Source: GCA-016699445 sp964555055 (lineage in GTDB: Bacteria > UBA10199 > JACPAL01 > GCA-016699445). From it: a DNA stretch of 64,000 nucleotides. The notes under the pieces were generated by a model that had not been told where the DNA came from, did not search any database, and saw nothing but the letters and a program-made list of their open reading frames with translations. A program made the translations under genes and the position numbers. The DNA lies in the NCBI GenBank assembly GCA_964555055.1, contig CAZKQW010000006.1, forward strand, positions 62,001-126,000, read 5' to 3'. Below, in pieces: positions 1 through 8,764 of this stretch (position 1 is the first letter of the stretch; each line of letters starts with the position of its first letter).

Positions 1-468
1 CACGTCCTCGAGGAAGGCATTCCCAACCTCTGGCACTTGCGCTACGGGGAAATCCAAGACCTCTGCACGTCCCTGGTGGCCGCCACGCCATTGGGGCACG
101 TGCGCACCAAGAAGGTCCCCCGGGCCGCGACCGGCCCCGATTTGAAGAAGATCTTCATGGGTTCACGACGGCATTATGGAGACATCGAAGAAGCGACGCT
201 TCAAATCATTCCCAAACCCGATTACCGCAAAACGGTAGTGGTCCGCGCGGGGAAGGATTTCCTCAAGCGGCTCTGGGCCGGAGGCGTGCGGCCCCTGACC
301 ATTCTCCGCCGCTCCGGCGCTTTGGCCATCGAATTGGAAGGCTTGAAGGACGTAGTATTGGCGGAGGAAAAAACGCTGAAGGCCCTGTCGGTCCAGAAAA
401 CGGATGTCCGGGCTCGCCGGGATCGACCCTTTCGCCGATCCCACCCATCTCAAAAGGAACGATCATGA
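1..468 (+). CDS. FAD-binding oxidase (GlcD/GlcE family), C-terminal part
   Basis: The frame is open from base 1, so the start lies outside the window and only the last 155 residues are seen. Residues 44-60 (TGPDLKKIFMGSRRHYG), followed by an EATL-type strand, match the end of the FAD-binding PCMH-type domain of the glycolate/lactate oxidase family, where the usual form is TGYDLKQLF.GSEGTLG. Only about 80 residues follow, too few for a complete FAD-oxidase C-terminal domain, so it resembles short GlcE-like members. Its stop overlaps the start of the Fe-S protein gene by four bases (ATGA), which supports a two-subunit 2-hydroxyacid dehydrogenase. The substrate cannot be told. Confidence 0.75.
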   Translation, partial: HVLEEGIPNLWHLRYGEIQDLCTSLVAATPLGHVRTKKVPRAATGPDLKKIFMGSRRHYGDIEEATLQIIPKPDYRKTVVVRAGKDFLKRLWAGGVRPLTILRRSGALAIELEGLKDVVLAEEKTLKALSVQKTDVRARRDRPFRRSHPSQKERS

Positions 469-1523
469 GCGTCCCGTGCGAATTTTGCCCCAAACTCTGC
501 CACCACGCCTGTCCCGTCGGCGACGTCACGCGGGACGAAGCCCTCAACACCTGGGGCAAAGTCAATACGCTCCGGGACATCGATAAGAAAATCCTCCCTG
601 AAAGCACCGAAAACTACGCCTCCGCCTACCAGTGCGTCCAATGCCATGCGTCCGAAACGGCGTGCGAGATCGACACTCCCGCCACGGATATTTTAGCGAA
701 ATACCGGCACCAAGCTTTTCAAAGGGGTTTCGCGCCCCCGTCGATCCGTGCGCACGTCTCCGCCTTCTCCGAAACGCGCTTTCACTGGGACGCGGAACCC
801 ATGAAGAAAGGCGACGTCGTTTTCGTGCCTTCCTTCGACCACAACCATGCGAACGACCCGGCTTTCGAAGCGCGTGCTAAGAAAATCCTCAAGCTCTTCG
901 AAAAGCTGGGCATGAAGGGCGTCGCCTTATTCGAAAGCCCTCTCCCTTGCTGCGGGTACCCGTACTATGCGGCCGGCGACCTGAAGTCCTTCGCGAAGCA
1001 CGCGAAACATCAAGCCCGGCTTTTAAGACGGTTCCGAACCGTCGTCAGCGATTCCGCCGTCTGCCTGCGAACTTTCGAGACATACTACGCGGAACAAAAG
1101 ATCGCCTTACCGGCCCGTTTCAGTCATCTTTCGGAATTCTTGGCCGAGTTTTCGGCGAAAAACCCGCTTCCCTCCGCGAGGAACCGCCGGAAGAAGATCG
1201 CCTATCATGACCCGTGCTTCCTCGGGCGGCACCGCGGCGTCTATGAAGCGCCCCGCCTCTTGATCGAAAAAACCTCCGGCGCCGCTCCAATCGAATTCCG
1301 GCGCCACCGTGAGAGCAGCTACTGCTGCGGCGGCGGCGGGCTCTACCCCGTTTTCGCGCCCGAAGCATCCTCGGCGATGGCGCGGAACCGTTGGGAGGAG
1401 TTCCTCGAGACAGGCGCCGACCTCTTGGTCACCGGATGTTCCTCTTGCGCCTCCCGCCTGCGTATGGTCAACAAGGACCCCGATTTCGAGGTTTTGGATT
1501 TGGTGGATTACCTACTTTCATGA
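465..1523 (+). CDS. (Fe-S)-binding protein, GlcF/HdrD-like with two cysteine-rich domains
   Basis: This 352-residue protein is probably the electron-carrying partner of the FAD oxidase just upstream. An N-terminal cluster motif is complete (C5, C8, C12, C16). The second motif has C57, C60 and C67, and the usual fourth cysteine is not obvious. Two cysteine-rich (CCG) domains follow: C162-C163-G with C200, then DPC at 249-251, CCGGGG at 287-292 and C325/C328. This is the GlcF/LutA/HdrD architecture. The start overlaps the previous stop by four bases, and its own stop overlaps the lipid-kinase start by four bases. Glycolate, lactate or another hydroxyacid could be the substrate. Confidence 0.8.
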   Translation: MSVPCEFCPKLCHHACPVGDVTRDEALNTWGKVNTLRDIDKKILPESTENYASAYQCVQCHASETACEIDTPATDILAKYRHQAFQRGFAPPSIRAHVSAFSETRFHWDAEPMKKGDVVFVPSFDHNHANDPAFEARAKKILKLFEKLGMKGVALFESPLPCCGYPYYAAGDLKSFAKHAKHQARLLRRFRTVVSDSAVCLRTFETYYAEQKIALPARFSHLSEFLAEFSAKNPLPSARNRRKKIAYHDPCFLGRHRGVYEAPRLLIEKTSGAAPIEFRRHRESSYCCGGGGLYPVFAPEASSAMARNRWEEFLETGADLLVTGCSSCASRLRMVNKDPDFEVLDLVDYLLS

Positions 1524-2467
1524 AAAAAGCGCCTTACGTCATCTTAAACCCCACTTCGGGCGGCGGTTTGGGGAAAAAGCTATGGCCCGAGATGAAAGCG
1601 TGCCTGGAGCGTTACTTCAAGCACGTCGTCCTCCGCGAGACGACGGCTCCCGGCGAGGCGGAGATGCTCGCCCAAGCGGCGTGCGCCGAAGGTTATTCCC
1701 TGATCGTCGCCTGCGGAGGCGACGGCACCATCCATGAGATCGTCAACGGGATCCTCAAAACCCCGAAACACCACGACGTCGCCTTGGGATTCCTGAACGC
1801 CGGCACGGGGGGCGACTTCATCAAGACATTGAAGCTCCCCGACGCCATCCAAGAACAGGCCAATATCCTCTTCCGGCACCATACGGACCGCATCGACATC
1901 GGAAAGATCGAATTCGAGGGGGGCGACGTCCGCCATTTCGCCAACATCGCCGATTACGGGATCGGCGGCTTGGTGGTCGCAAAACTCTTGGAGAATCGGA
2001 AACAAGAAGGGGCTTCCTTCCTGGATCGCAAGATGGCTTATGTGACGGCCACGCTGAAATCCTATTGGGAATGGGAGCCTCAGGATATCGAAGTGACGGC
2101 CGACAAGAATACCTTCGTCGTCAAGAAGGCCACGTCGATCGTCATCGCCAACGGCGCCTTCTTCGGAGGCGGGATGCCCATCGCCTCCGGAGCCAGTTTG
2201 GGGGACGGGCTCTTCGACGTCGTTTGCATGACGAACGAACCGCTGCCGTTCAAGCTCTCTCTCATGCCCTTCAAGCTCGGGGCTCTTTACTTGGGCCACG
2301 TCGACAAGATGCCCTTCGTGAGAAGGTTCAAGTGCCGCAAGATTTCGCTCAAAAACATTTCCAAGCGCCCGACTCCCACCGTCTTGGACATTGATGGGGA
2401 ACCCTCCGGGAATTTACCGGCGACTTTCTCCGTGATGCCGCGCGCCCTGACGCTCATTGGCCCTTAA
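1520..2467 (+). CDS. diacylglycerol kinase family lipid kinase
   Basis: I place the start at the ATG at 1520 (ATGA overlap with the previous stop), giving 315 residues. The longer open frame from 1391 only adds arginine-rich out-of-frame sequence. The family motifs are present: NPTSGGG at about residues 10-16, CGGDGT at 65-70 followed by HEIVNG, and NAGTGGDF at about 93-100. These are the nucleotide-binding signatures of the DagK/YegS/sphingosine-kinase catalytic domain, which phosphorylates a lipid at the inner face of the membrane. The next gene is a PAP2-type membrane enzyme, so the pair probably belongs to phospholipid remodelling. The exact lipid substrate is unknown. Confidence 0.88.
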   Translation: MKKAPYVILNPTSGGGLGKKLWPEMKACLERYFKHVVLRETTAPGEAEMLAQAACAEGYSLIVACGGDGTIHEIVNGILKTPKHHDVALGFLNAGTGGDFIKTLKLPDAIQEQANILFRHHTDRIDIGKIEFEGGDVRHFANIADYGIGGLVVAKLLENRKQEGASFLDRKMAYVTATLKSYWEWEPQDIEVTADKNTFVVKKATSIVIANGAFFGGGMPIASGASLGDGLFDVVCMTNEPLPFKLSLMPFKLGALYLGHVDKMPFVRRFKCRKISLKNISKRPTPTVLDIDGEPSGNLPATFSVMPRALTLIGP

Positions 2468-2473
2468 GACATC

Positions 2474-3361
2474 ATGAAAAAGAGTTCTTTTTCCTATATT
2501 CCCCTCGGCCTCGTCTTCGTCTATTACGTCCTATTGACTCTTTTCGTGGAGATCCGGCCCGAGCACATCGCGGTGAGTTGGGCTTACCTGATCCTGTATT
2601 ACACGCATCCGAAGACCCGCACCTGGTGCAAAGACTTGCTTCCCTTCGGGCTTTACGGGGCGATCTATGACTTCTTGAGGGCTTACCCCAAGAAATGGGC
2701 GGGGCCCATCCAAGTCGCCGGACCTTACCGGCTGGAAAAATTCCTTTTCGGTTTCGGCGGAAGCACCGGACGCGTCACCCCAAACGAGTTCTTCCAATTC
2801 CACCAGCACGTGGTCTTCGACGTGATCGGAGGCGTCATGTACTCCATGCACGTCATTGGGCCCATCTTCTTGGCGATTGCCTTATGGTTCACCCACCGCA
2901 AGCTCTCCCGGGAATTCCTCTGGACCTACCTACTCTCCGGCGTCTTATCCCTCGTGACGTATGTCATCCTCCCCGTCGCTCCGCCGTGGTACGTCTCGAC
3001 GTATGGCCTAGTCCCCGCGCACTGGGGAATCCCCGGGAACGCCGCCGGCCTCGTCCGCTTCGACCAACTGATCGGGATGCCGTATTACCAGAACCTCTTC
3101 GCGAAGAATGCATGGGCCTTCGGCGCCGTCCCATCGATGCACGGAGGACACGCCTTCATGGTGGGGTATTTCGGGTGGCTGGCGTTCCGAAGACGGGGTT
3201 TATTCTTGGGCATCTACCCGCTACTCATGTGGTTCTCGATCGTGTATCTGAACCACCATTACATCATTGATATTCTCGCGGGAGCCTTTTATGTCCTCGT
3301 CTCCCATGCCCTCGTCAAAGAAGCCTTCAAGAAGAAGCCTCACCACTCTCTCTCCGCTTAA
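2474..3361 (+). CDS. PAP2-superfamily integral membrane enzyme, Aur1/inositolphosphotransferase-like
   Basis: This 295-residue protein has several hydrophobic segments (about 10-26, 117-140, 150-170, 225-255, 265-280). It carries the catalytic motifs of the PAP2/Aur1 group: PSMHGGH at 220-226 and HHYIID at 261-266. Members remove or transfer phosphate or phospho-alcohol groups on lipids, for example inositol phosphoryl transfer in Aur1-like enzymes. It starts seven bases after the lipid kinase stop. The end of the gene overlaps the start of the Wzi-like gene by 71 bases in another frame. Assignment to phosphatase or to transferase is not possible from sequence alone. Confidence 0.8.
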   Translation: MKKSSFSYIPLGLVFVYYVLLTLFVEIRPEHIAVSWAYLILYYTHPKTRTWCKDLLPFGLYGAIYDFLRAYPKKWAGPIQVAGPYRLEKFLFGFGGSTGRVTPNEFFQFHQHVVFDVIGGVMYSMHVIGPIFLAIALWFTHRKLSREFLWTYLLSGVLSLVTYVILPVAPPWYVSTYGLVPAHWGIPGNAAGLVRFDQLIGMPYYQNLFAKNAWAFGAVPSMHGGHAFMVGYFGWLAFRRRGLFLGIYPLLMWFSIVYLNHHYIIDILAGAFYVLVSHALVKEAFKKKPHHSLSA

Positions 3362-4988
3362 ACTTCTTCTTCTCCTGTTTCTTCTCTTTTCTCCCGCCCT
3401 CTCCGCGTCCTCGAACGTCCCGATCGACGACCCCGTCTACCGGGACATCGACAAGCTCGTGGGAGCGGGACTCGTCAAGGACGTGATCTACGGCCAACGC
3501 CCCTGGAGCCGCCGCGAGATCGCGCGCCTCATTAAAACGGCGAAAGCAAACGAGAAGGAGATGCTCCTTCTCTCCCCGAACAGCGGCGAAGTCGAATTGA
3601 ACCTCATGGTCCAAGATATTTTGGAGAGGTTGACTCGCGAATACCAGGATGAACTGACGGGAAACGGCGCTTTGGAAGGGGAAGCGAAGGCTTTCTCCGT
3701 CAAAACCTTGGAGCAAATACGGCTAGATTACACACTTTTGGATAGCCCCGCTCGATTGGTGCCTCCCAATAACGGCCTCGGGTCCATAGACGCCGTCATC
3801 AACCCGATGGTGTCCTATGAAGAGGGCCGCCATATCGTCGACGGCAACACTTTAGGCTTAGAAACCACCCATCGGGCGCGGGTGGGCGATTACTTTTCCC
3901 TTTATTCGAGGCCGCGCTTCGAACTGACCGGGCCCAGAGACTCTGAAACGAAGGCCGGCATTTACGCCCAACAACTCTACGGAAATTTCACTTATAAGAA
4001 ACTGAACCTGGAAATGGGCCGAGACTCCTTGATTTGGGGCCAAGGCGAGCACGGCGGCCTTCTCCTCACCAATAACGCCCGCGGCTTGGACATGATCAAA
4101 GTCTCCAACGACATGCCCTTCTTCTTCCCGGGCTTCTTAAAATATTTAGGCCCCACGAAGGCGACCCTGTTCGTGGCTAATTTAGGACCCGAACGAGAGT
4201 TCCCCTATTCGTATCTGACCGGGTTTAAGATGAGCGTGAAGCCGACGAGTTTCCTCGAATTAGGGGCCTCGCAACTCGTCATCATGGGTGGGGATGGAGC
4301 CCAAACGGGTTCTTTTTGGGATTACCTGGGCGAGTTCTTCGCGGTGAGGCCGAATGTGGGGTTCAACACGGGCGACGTCGGCGCTGATGGCGGCGTCAAT
4401 CTTTCCGATCGCCTCATGGGTGCCGACATAAGGTTTTTCATCCCCGCCCTTGATAACTCTCAGATCTATTATGAGATGTTTACGGAAGCTTGCTGCGGCG
4501 TTTTCAGCAAGCTTTACGGGTACTATGGGGGTTTTTATGCCCCATTATTTTTATCGAGCGATCTTAGTTTACGCCTTGAAATCGCTCGGTTTCCGGCCAT
4601 TTTTTATCGTCATGGCATTTTCACTAGCGGAAAAACGCTGAATGGAAACCTCCTAGGCCATCATTCTGGGCCCGACTCCAACGCATTTGACCTGAAGATC
4701 GGACAATCGTTCTCGGAGCATTGGAGGGGCAACACCTCTCTATCTTACCTCGTTAGTAAGGGACACACTTATTCTAACAGCACCGGAACCGCGGAGGGAT
4801 TCTACGTCTCGCAAGCGAGCGCTTCGGAGAAGCGCTACAAGATCGTCAACGATCTCATCCACGACAACGGGCGTTACTCCATCCAAAACGCCCTTGGATT
4901 CGAGTATGTGGAAAATTTTAATTTCGAACCGAATAAGAGAGCCTACAACTTCATCCTCCGGATGGTTTTTACCGTGAAACTCCCTTAA
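3291..4988 (+). CDS. Wzi-family capsule assembly / outer-membrane protein
   Basis: I choose the ATG at 3291, preceded by a GGGAG ribosome-binding site, rather than 3267. This gives about 565 residues. The N-terminus has a basic stretch (KPSRRS) followed by a leucine-rich hydrophobic core and ALSAS, a classical signal peptide. The body has alternating amphipathic strands and features of capsule-assembly Wzi proteins (DPVYRDIDKLVGAGLV near the mature N-terminus, then NLEMGRDSLIWGQGEHGGLL, a transmembrane-strand-rich region, and a C-terminal aromatic-rich strand). Wzi anchors or organises capsule at the outer surface, which fits the glycan cluster that follows. The coding start lies inside the previous gene. 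Confidence 0.8.
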   Translation: MSSSPMPSSKKPSRRSLTTLSPLKLLLLLFLLFSPALSASSNVPIDDPVYRDIDKLVGAGLVKDVIYGQRPWSRREIARLIKTAKANEKEMLLLSPNSGEVELNLMVQDILERLTREYQDELTGNGALEGEAKAFSVKTLEQIRLDYTLLDSPARLVPPNNGLGSIDAVINPMVSYEEGRHIVDGNTLGLETTHRARVGDYFSLYSRPRFELTGPRDSETKAGIYAQQLYGNFTYKKLNLEMGRDSLIWGQGEHGGLLLTNNARGLDMIKVSNDMPFFFPGFLKYLGPTKATLFVANLGPEREFPYSYLTGFKMSVKPTSFLELGASQLVIMGGDGAQTGSFWDYLGEFFAVRPNVGFNTGDVGADGGVNLSDRLMGADIRFFIPALDNSQIYYEMFTEACCGVFSKLYGYYGGFYAPLFLSSDLSLRLEIARFPAIFYRHGIFTSGKTLNGNLLGHHSGPDSNAFDLKIGQSFSEHWRGNTSLSYLVSKGHTYSNSTGTAEGFYVSQASASEKRYKIVNDLIHDNGRYSIQNALGFEYVENFNFEPNKRAYNFILRMVFTVKLP

Positions 4989-4992
4989 GGTT

Positions 4993-6819
4993 TTAGTGAG
5001 ATTTCCTGGAGGAAAATGGGAGGACGTTCGGCTCCAATAACGGCTGGTTGTAATGGGCATGCATGAATTCGGGCACCAATATCTTGAGCGCTTGGAACAA
5101 GCTCTCGTAATTATTTTTCTGTGCGGCACTAAGGCAATTTTCGACTTGAAGCTTCAACCATTCCCAATCGACGTACGTCGCCTGACCGATCGTGATGTTT
5201 TCATATTGGGTCTTCTTTTCGCCCTCGTCGTGCAGAAGCTCCTCATACAACTTTTCGCCCGCACGCAACCCGACGTATTCGATCTTGATGTCTTTATGGG
5301 GCTGCCGACCCGATAGGAAGATCAAGTCTTCCGCCATTTCGGCGATTTTAACGGGCTCCCCCATATTGAGGATGAAGACCTCCCCACCGTTGCCGATGCT
5401 TCCCGCCTGCAAGACGAGCTGGACGGCCTCGCTAGTGAGCATGAAATACCGCGTGACCTCAGGATGCGTGACGGTCACCGGCCCTCCGTTATTGATTTGA
5501 TCGATGAATTTTGGCACGACGCTGCCCGAGCTTCCCAACACGTTTCCGAACCTCACGGAAATGTATTCCGTCCTACTCTTCACGTTCAAATTTTGGATAT
5601 ACAATTCGGCGATTCTTTTCGTGGCTCCCATGACGTTCGTAGGCCGGACGGCCTTGTCCGTGGAAATGAGCACGAACTTATCGACGCCGCACTTTTCCGC
5701 CAATTGGGCGAGGTGAACCGTCCCTAAAATGTTATTTACGGCTCCTTCGTAGGGATTTTCCTCGACAAGAGGCACGTGCTTGTAAGCCGCGGCGTGGAGT
5801 ATAATCGCGGGTTTTCGCGAGGCGATGATTTTCTCGACCGAATCCCGACTCAAGATATTCACGAGGCAAAAAGCCATATCGACGTCGGCCCGCCTCACCT
5901 CTTGCTCCAAGGAATATAAATTGAACTCTGAATGGTCTATGAAGGTCAGCTTACTGGCACCATACTTTATGCATTGCCTGGCGAGCTCAGAACCTATCGA
6001 CCCCCCGGCTCCCGTGATTAAAACAGATTTGCCTTGGATGAATCTTTTTATTTGGGGTTCATCCAGATCTTTGGGGTCTCTTTTCAATAAATCGGCGATA
6101 TCGATATTTTTAATATCAACATCTTGCTGCAGCATATGGGGAAAGCTGGGGACGATCCGGCAAGAAATCCGGTGGTTACGGCAATGCCTCGTCAGTTGGC
6201 GTATGTGCGAACCTTCCAAGGCGGAAATAGCGATGATGATTTCTGTCGCATGGGTTTTAGCCAAAACCTTCTCGAGCCTGTTGATAGGCCCGTAAATCGG
6301 GAAATTATGCAAGCGTTTGCCTATTTTATCCTTAGAATCGTCAAGAAATCCGACCATTTGATATTCTTCCGGATTTCTCAGGAGTTTCCTCGCGACATCT
6401 TCGCCCAAATCGCCTGCGCCATAAATGAGAACCTTTTTCGAGCCCTTTTCTTGGCGAGCTTCGGAGAAATAACGAGGAGCAAAACGTGTCATTCCGACGA
6501 AGAAAGTGCTCAGGAGATAATCCAGGACAAAGAACCCGGGAGAATTGATTTTGTGAAGCAACAACTCATCGACCATGAACAAACCGATATCGGCGATCGC
6601 CATGACAAGCAGAATGCTCGAGGCCAGCGGCAATCCTGCGAACCTTAAGATGGCGTGGTAAAGGCCGAATCGCAGCGATAAGGCGATTTTAAAGGCGATA
6701 AAGAGAAAACTAATCCCCAGCCACAAGTGTATGGATACGGGAAATAAAACGGAGCTGAGCCAGAGCACGCCCGTCAACACGATCGCATCGATAATTAATA
6801 ATGAAAAGCGATGCTTCAT
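4993..6819 (-). CDS. membrane-bound nucleotide-sugar 4,6-dehydratase/epimerase, CapD/WbpM/PglF type
   Basis: This 608-residue protein has four N-terminal membrane segments (about 7-115) and a CoA-binding-like fold with GAGDLGE at 134-140. A second Rossmann domain carries TGAGGSIG at 269-276 and STDKAVRPTNVMGATKR at 386-402. In this long-form family the usual catalytic tyrosine is replaced by methionine (here M397), with K401 conserved. Such enzymes make UDP-4-keto-6-deoxy-GlcNAc from UDP-GlcNAc with retention of configuration. The gene is the last one of the long leftward operon and converges with the Wzi-like gene only four bases away. It likely supplies a keto sugar to the DegT aminotransferase just upstream in the operon. 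Confidence 0.9.
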   Translation of the reverse strand: MKHRFSLLIIDAIVLTGVLWLSSVLFPVSIHLWLGISFLFIAFKIALSLRFGLYHAILRFAGLPLASSILLVMAIADIGLFMVDELLLHKINSPGFFVLDYLLSTFFVGMTRFAPRYFSEARQEKGSKKVLIYGAGDLGEDVARKLLRNPEEYQMVGFLDDSKDKIGKRLHNFPIYGPINRLEKVLAKTHATEIIIAISALEGSHIRQLTRHCRNHRISCRIVPSFPHMLQQDVDIKNIDIADLLKRDPKDLDEPQIKRFIQGKSVLITGAGGSIGSELARQCIKYGASKLTFIDHSEFNLYSLEQEVRRADVDMAFCLVNILSRDSVEKIIASRKPAIILHAAAYKHVPLVEENPYEGAVNNILGTVHLAQLAEKCGVDKFVLISTDKAVRPTNVMGATKRIAELYIQNLNVKSRTEYISVRFGNVLGSSGSVVPKFIDQINNGGPVTVTHPEVTRYFMLTSEAVQLVLQAGSIGNGGEVFILNMGEPVKIAEMAEDLIFLSGRQPHKDIKIEYVGLRAGEKLYEELLHDEGEKKTQYENITIGQATYVDWEWLKLQVENCLSAAQKNNYESLFQALKILVPEFMHAHYNQPLLEPNVLPFSSRKSH

Positions 6820-6861
6820 AATGAAGCTAACCGTTAATAAAATTTACTTTTTTATGCAATT

Positions 6862-8073
6862 TTACTTTTCGTTCGAAGCCTGATCGCAAACCTTCCTGAT
6901 GATGGAACAGATCTTATCCATTTCGTTTTTTTTCAGGGTGGGATGGACTAGAAACATCAGGCTATTCTTACCCAAATAGTGAGCGTTGGGCAAAGGATGG
7001 CGGGGTCTGAAGCCAGTATTATCGAACGCCTTTTCAAGGTATACTTCAGGGCATGAGCCGTAATAACAAAGGACCCCCTTGCGGTTAAGCACCTCTACTA
7101 TGCGTTGCCTAGACCACCCCGAGGCCAGACGCTCCGGCTTTATAAAAGCGTAAAATTTATAATAAGAATGATGAATATGTTCCGGAACGACATGATCGCG
7201 AAAAAGCTTACTTTTGGAGCAGGCCTCCATGATCCTTCTCGCATTAGCCCTCCTTTTACCCACCCAACCCGACACTTTTTTAAGCTGAAGGCGACCTATG
7301 GCCGCTTGGACTTCCATCATGCGCCAATTGCTGCCGAAAGAATCATGGACCCAGCGGAATCCGGAAGGATGTCGAGCCTCATGCATCGCTTCCCAACTTT
7401 TTCCATGATCTTTTAAACTCCATACGCGGGACCATACCCATTTGTCGTTCGTCGTGATCATGCCGCCTTCGCCACCCGTGGTCATGATCTTATCTTGGCA
7501 AAAGGACCATGCGGCGACGTCCCCTAGGCTCCCGACCATCCGCCCTTTGTACATGGCGCCATGGGCTTGAGCACAGTCCTCAATGACCTTGAGATCGAAT
7601 TCTCTCGCGAGAGACAGGATGGGATCCATTTCGCAGGGCCATCCGGCGAGATGGACGCAAATAACGGCCTTTGTCCGAGAAGTGATCACTGGCCTTATCG
7701 ATTCAGCGGTGATGTTTTGCGAATCCCTATCCACATCGGCGAAGACCGGCGTCGCTCCGACCTTGACGATGCACGAAACGGAAGCGAAAAAAGTGCGCGG
7801 GCTCACGACGACCTCATCGCCGACGCCTATTTTAAGGGCTTGAAGAGCGGCCTCCAGCGCCAGAGTGCCGTTCGCCAGGCTCACCGCGTATTTCGTCCCG
7901 CACCAAAGGGAAAATTCCTTTTCGAATTCACGGCATCCGCTTCCGGTCCAGTAATTAACCCTCCCTGTTTTCAGCACTTTGGAAACGGCGCGTATCTCAT
8001 CGTTTCCAAAACTCGGCCAACCTGAGAGGGTATCGCTAACGGCTTTATCGGAATTCACTCGCGATTTGAGCAT
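6862..8073 (-). CDS. DegT/DnrJ/EryC1/StrS aminotransferase
   Basis: This is a 403-residue PLP enzyme of the sugar-aminotransferase family. The PLP-binding lysine is K195 in FCQDKIMTTGGEGGM, and the aspartate that contacts the pyridine nitrogen is in EDCAQAHG (about D166). The WTGSGCREFEKEF and SLANGTLALEAAL segments are typical of the family. It probably aminates the 4-keto sugar made by the dehydratase encoded next to it, as in bacillosamine-type (PglE-like) pathways, but a perosamine-type or other substrate is possible. The gap to the downstream dehydratase gene is 42 AT-rich bases. Confidence 0.87.
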   Translation of the reverse strand: MLKSRVNSDKAVSDTLSGWPSFGNDEIRAVSKVLKTGRVNYWTGSGCREFEKEFSLWCGTKYAVSLANGTLALEAALQALKIGVGDEVVVSPRTFFASVSCIVKVGATPVFADVDRDSQNITAESIRPVITSRTKAVICVHLAGWPCEMDPILSLAREFDLKVIEDCAQAHGAMYKGRMVGSLGDVAAWSFCQDKIMTTGGEGGMITTNDKWVWSRVWSLKDHGKSWEAMHEARHPSGFRWVHDSFGSNWRMMEVQAAIGRLQLKKVSGWVGKRRANARRIMEACSKSKLFRDHVVPEHIHHSYYKFYAFIKPERLASGWSRQRIVEVLNRKGVLCYYGSCPEVYLEKAFDNTGFRPRHPLPNAHYLGKNSLMFLVHPTLKKNEMDKICSIIRKVCDQASNEK

Positions 8074-8080
8074 AAAAAAC

Positions 8081-8764
8081 CTAAATAGAATAAATGTCTA
8101 CAATCTCCTCCAAAGAATTCACTACCATTCGAGGACAAAAAGCGTCGTCCAAGCCATCGATGTCACCGTACTGTCCGGCCTCTCTCTTCACTTGGATCGT
8201 CTCCCAACCGCGTTGGTTAGGAACGAAAAAATCTTTCCTCGGATTATCGCCAATATAAATCAAGTCCCTTCCCTGAAAGGAAAAAAAGTCTTCGACCTCG
8301 AGAAAAGCCCTAGGATGAGGCTTCCAGAAATCCTTTCCGTAATGATCCGTTAAGATAACTTTTCGGAAAAGATGCGATATCTTCAGTGATTTGACCTTGT
8401 TCGCTTGGGATACGAGAGGTCCGTCGCTGATGATGGCGAGCTCTTTATTGGCAGACTGCAGCCTGCTTAATAAAAATTCCGCGTCCTTTAATAGGCTTAT
8501 CTCCGGTTGATGGGTTCGATATTCGTTTACCATGACGCTTACAATTTCCGGATTTGGCCTTTGGCCTAATGATCGGAGGGCTTGGTCAAAAACTTCGCCT
8601 CTCACGCCTGCCTGATAAGCCTTCCATGCAGCTTGGAAAAAATGATCTATATTTTTCTCTTTTTTCAGCCATTGATCCACATGGCTGAACCCGCTTCTTA
8701 CGTACTCTTTCTCGAGGAACAGCGTGTCATCTATGTCGAAGACAAAAACACTTGGCTTATTCAT
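8081..8764 (-). CDS. HAD-family hydrolase
   Basis: This 227-residue protein has the HAD signature FDIDDTLF (nucleophile D10, acid D12), the threonine/serine motif ISDG, a lysine-containing segment KPHPRAFLEVED and the last motif GDNPRKDF. A helical cap lies between motif I and motif II. It is probably a small-molecule phosphatase. Its start overlaps the end of the ATP-grasp gene by eight bases. HAD and ATP-grasp pairs of this kind are common in glycan loci, and the two may act on the same intermediate. The substrate is unknown. Confidence 0.8.
   Translation of the reverse strand: MNKPSVFVFDIDDTLFLEKEYVRSGFSHVDQWLKKEKNIDHFFQAAWKAYQAGVRGEVFDQALRSLGQRPNPEIVSVMVNEYRTHQPEISLLKDAEFLLSRLQSANKELAIISDGPLVSQANKVKSLKISHLFRKVILTDHYGKDFWKPHPRAFLEVEDFFSFQGRDLIYIGDNPRKDFFVPNQRGWETIQVKREAGQYGDIDGLDDAFCPRMVVNSLEEIVDIYSI

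Noticed and set aside
1391..1519. upstream extension of the lipid kinase gene
   Set aside because: It encodes arginine-rich sequence inside the Fe-S gene; the ATG at 1520 fits the ATGA coupling and the family start.
1580..2299. long open frame on the minus strand (about 239 codons)
   Set aside because: It lies opposite the lipid kinase gene, has an odd acidic/Asp-Val-rich composition without any motif, and is a shadow of GC-rich codon use.
5002..5015. palindrome TTTCCT/AGGAAA as bidirectional terminator
   Set aside because: The loop is only two bases and it lies in coding sequence of the dehydratase; no T-run follows on either strand.
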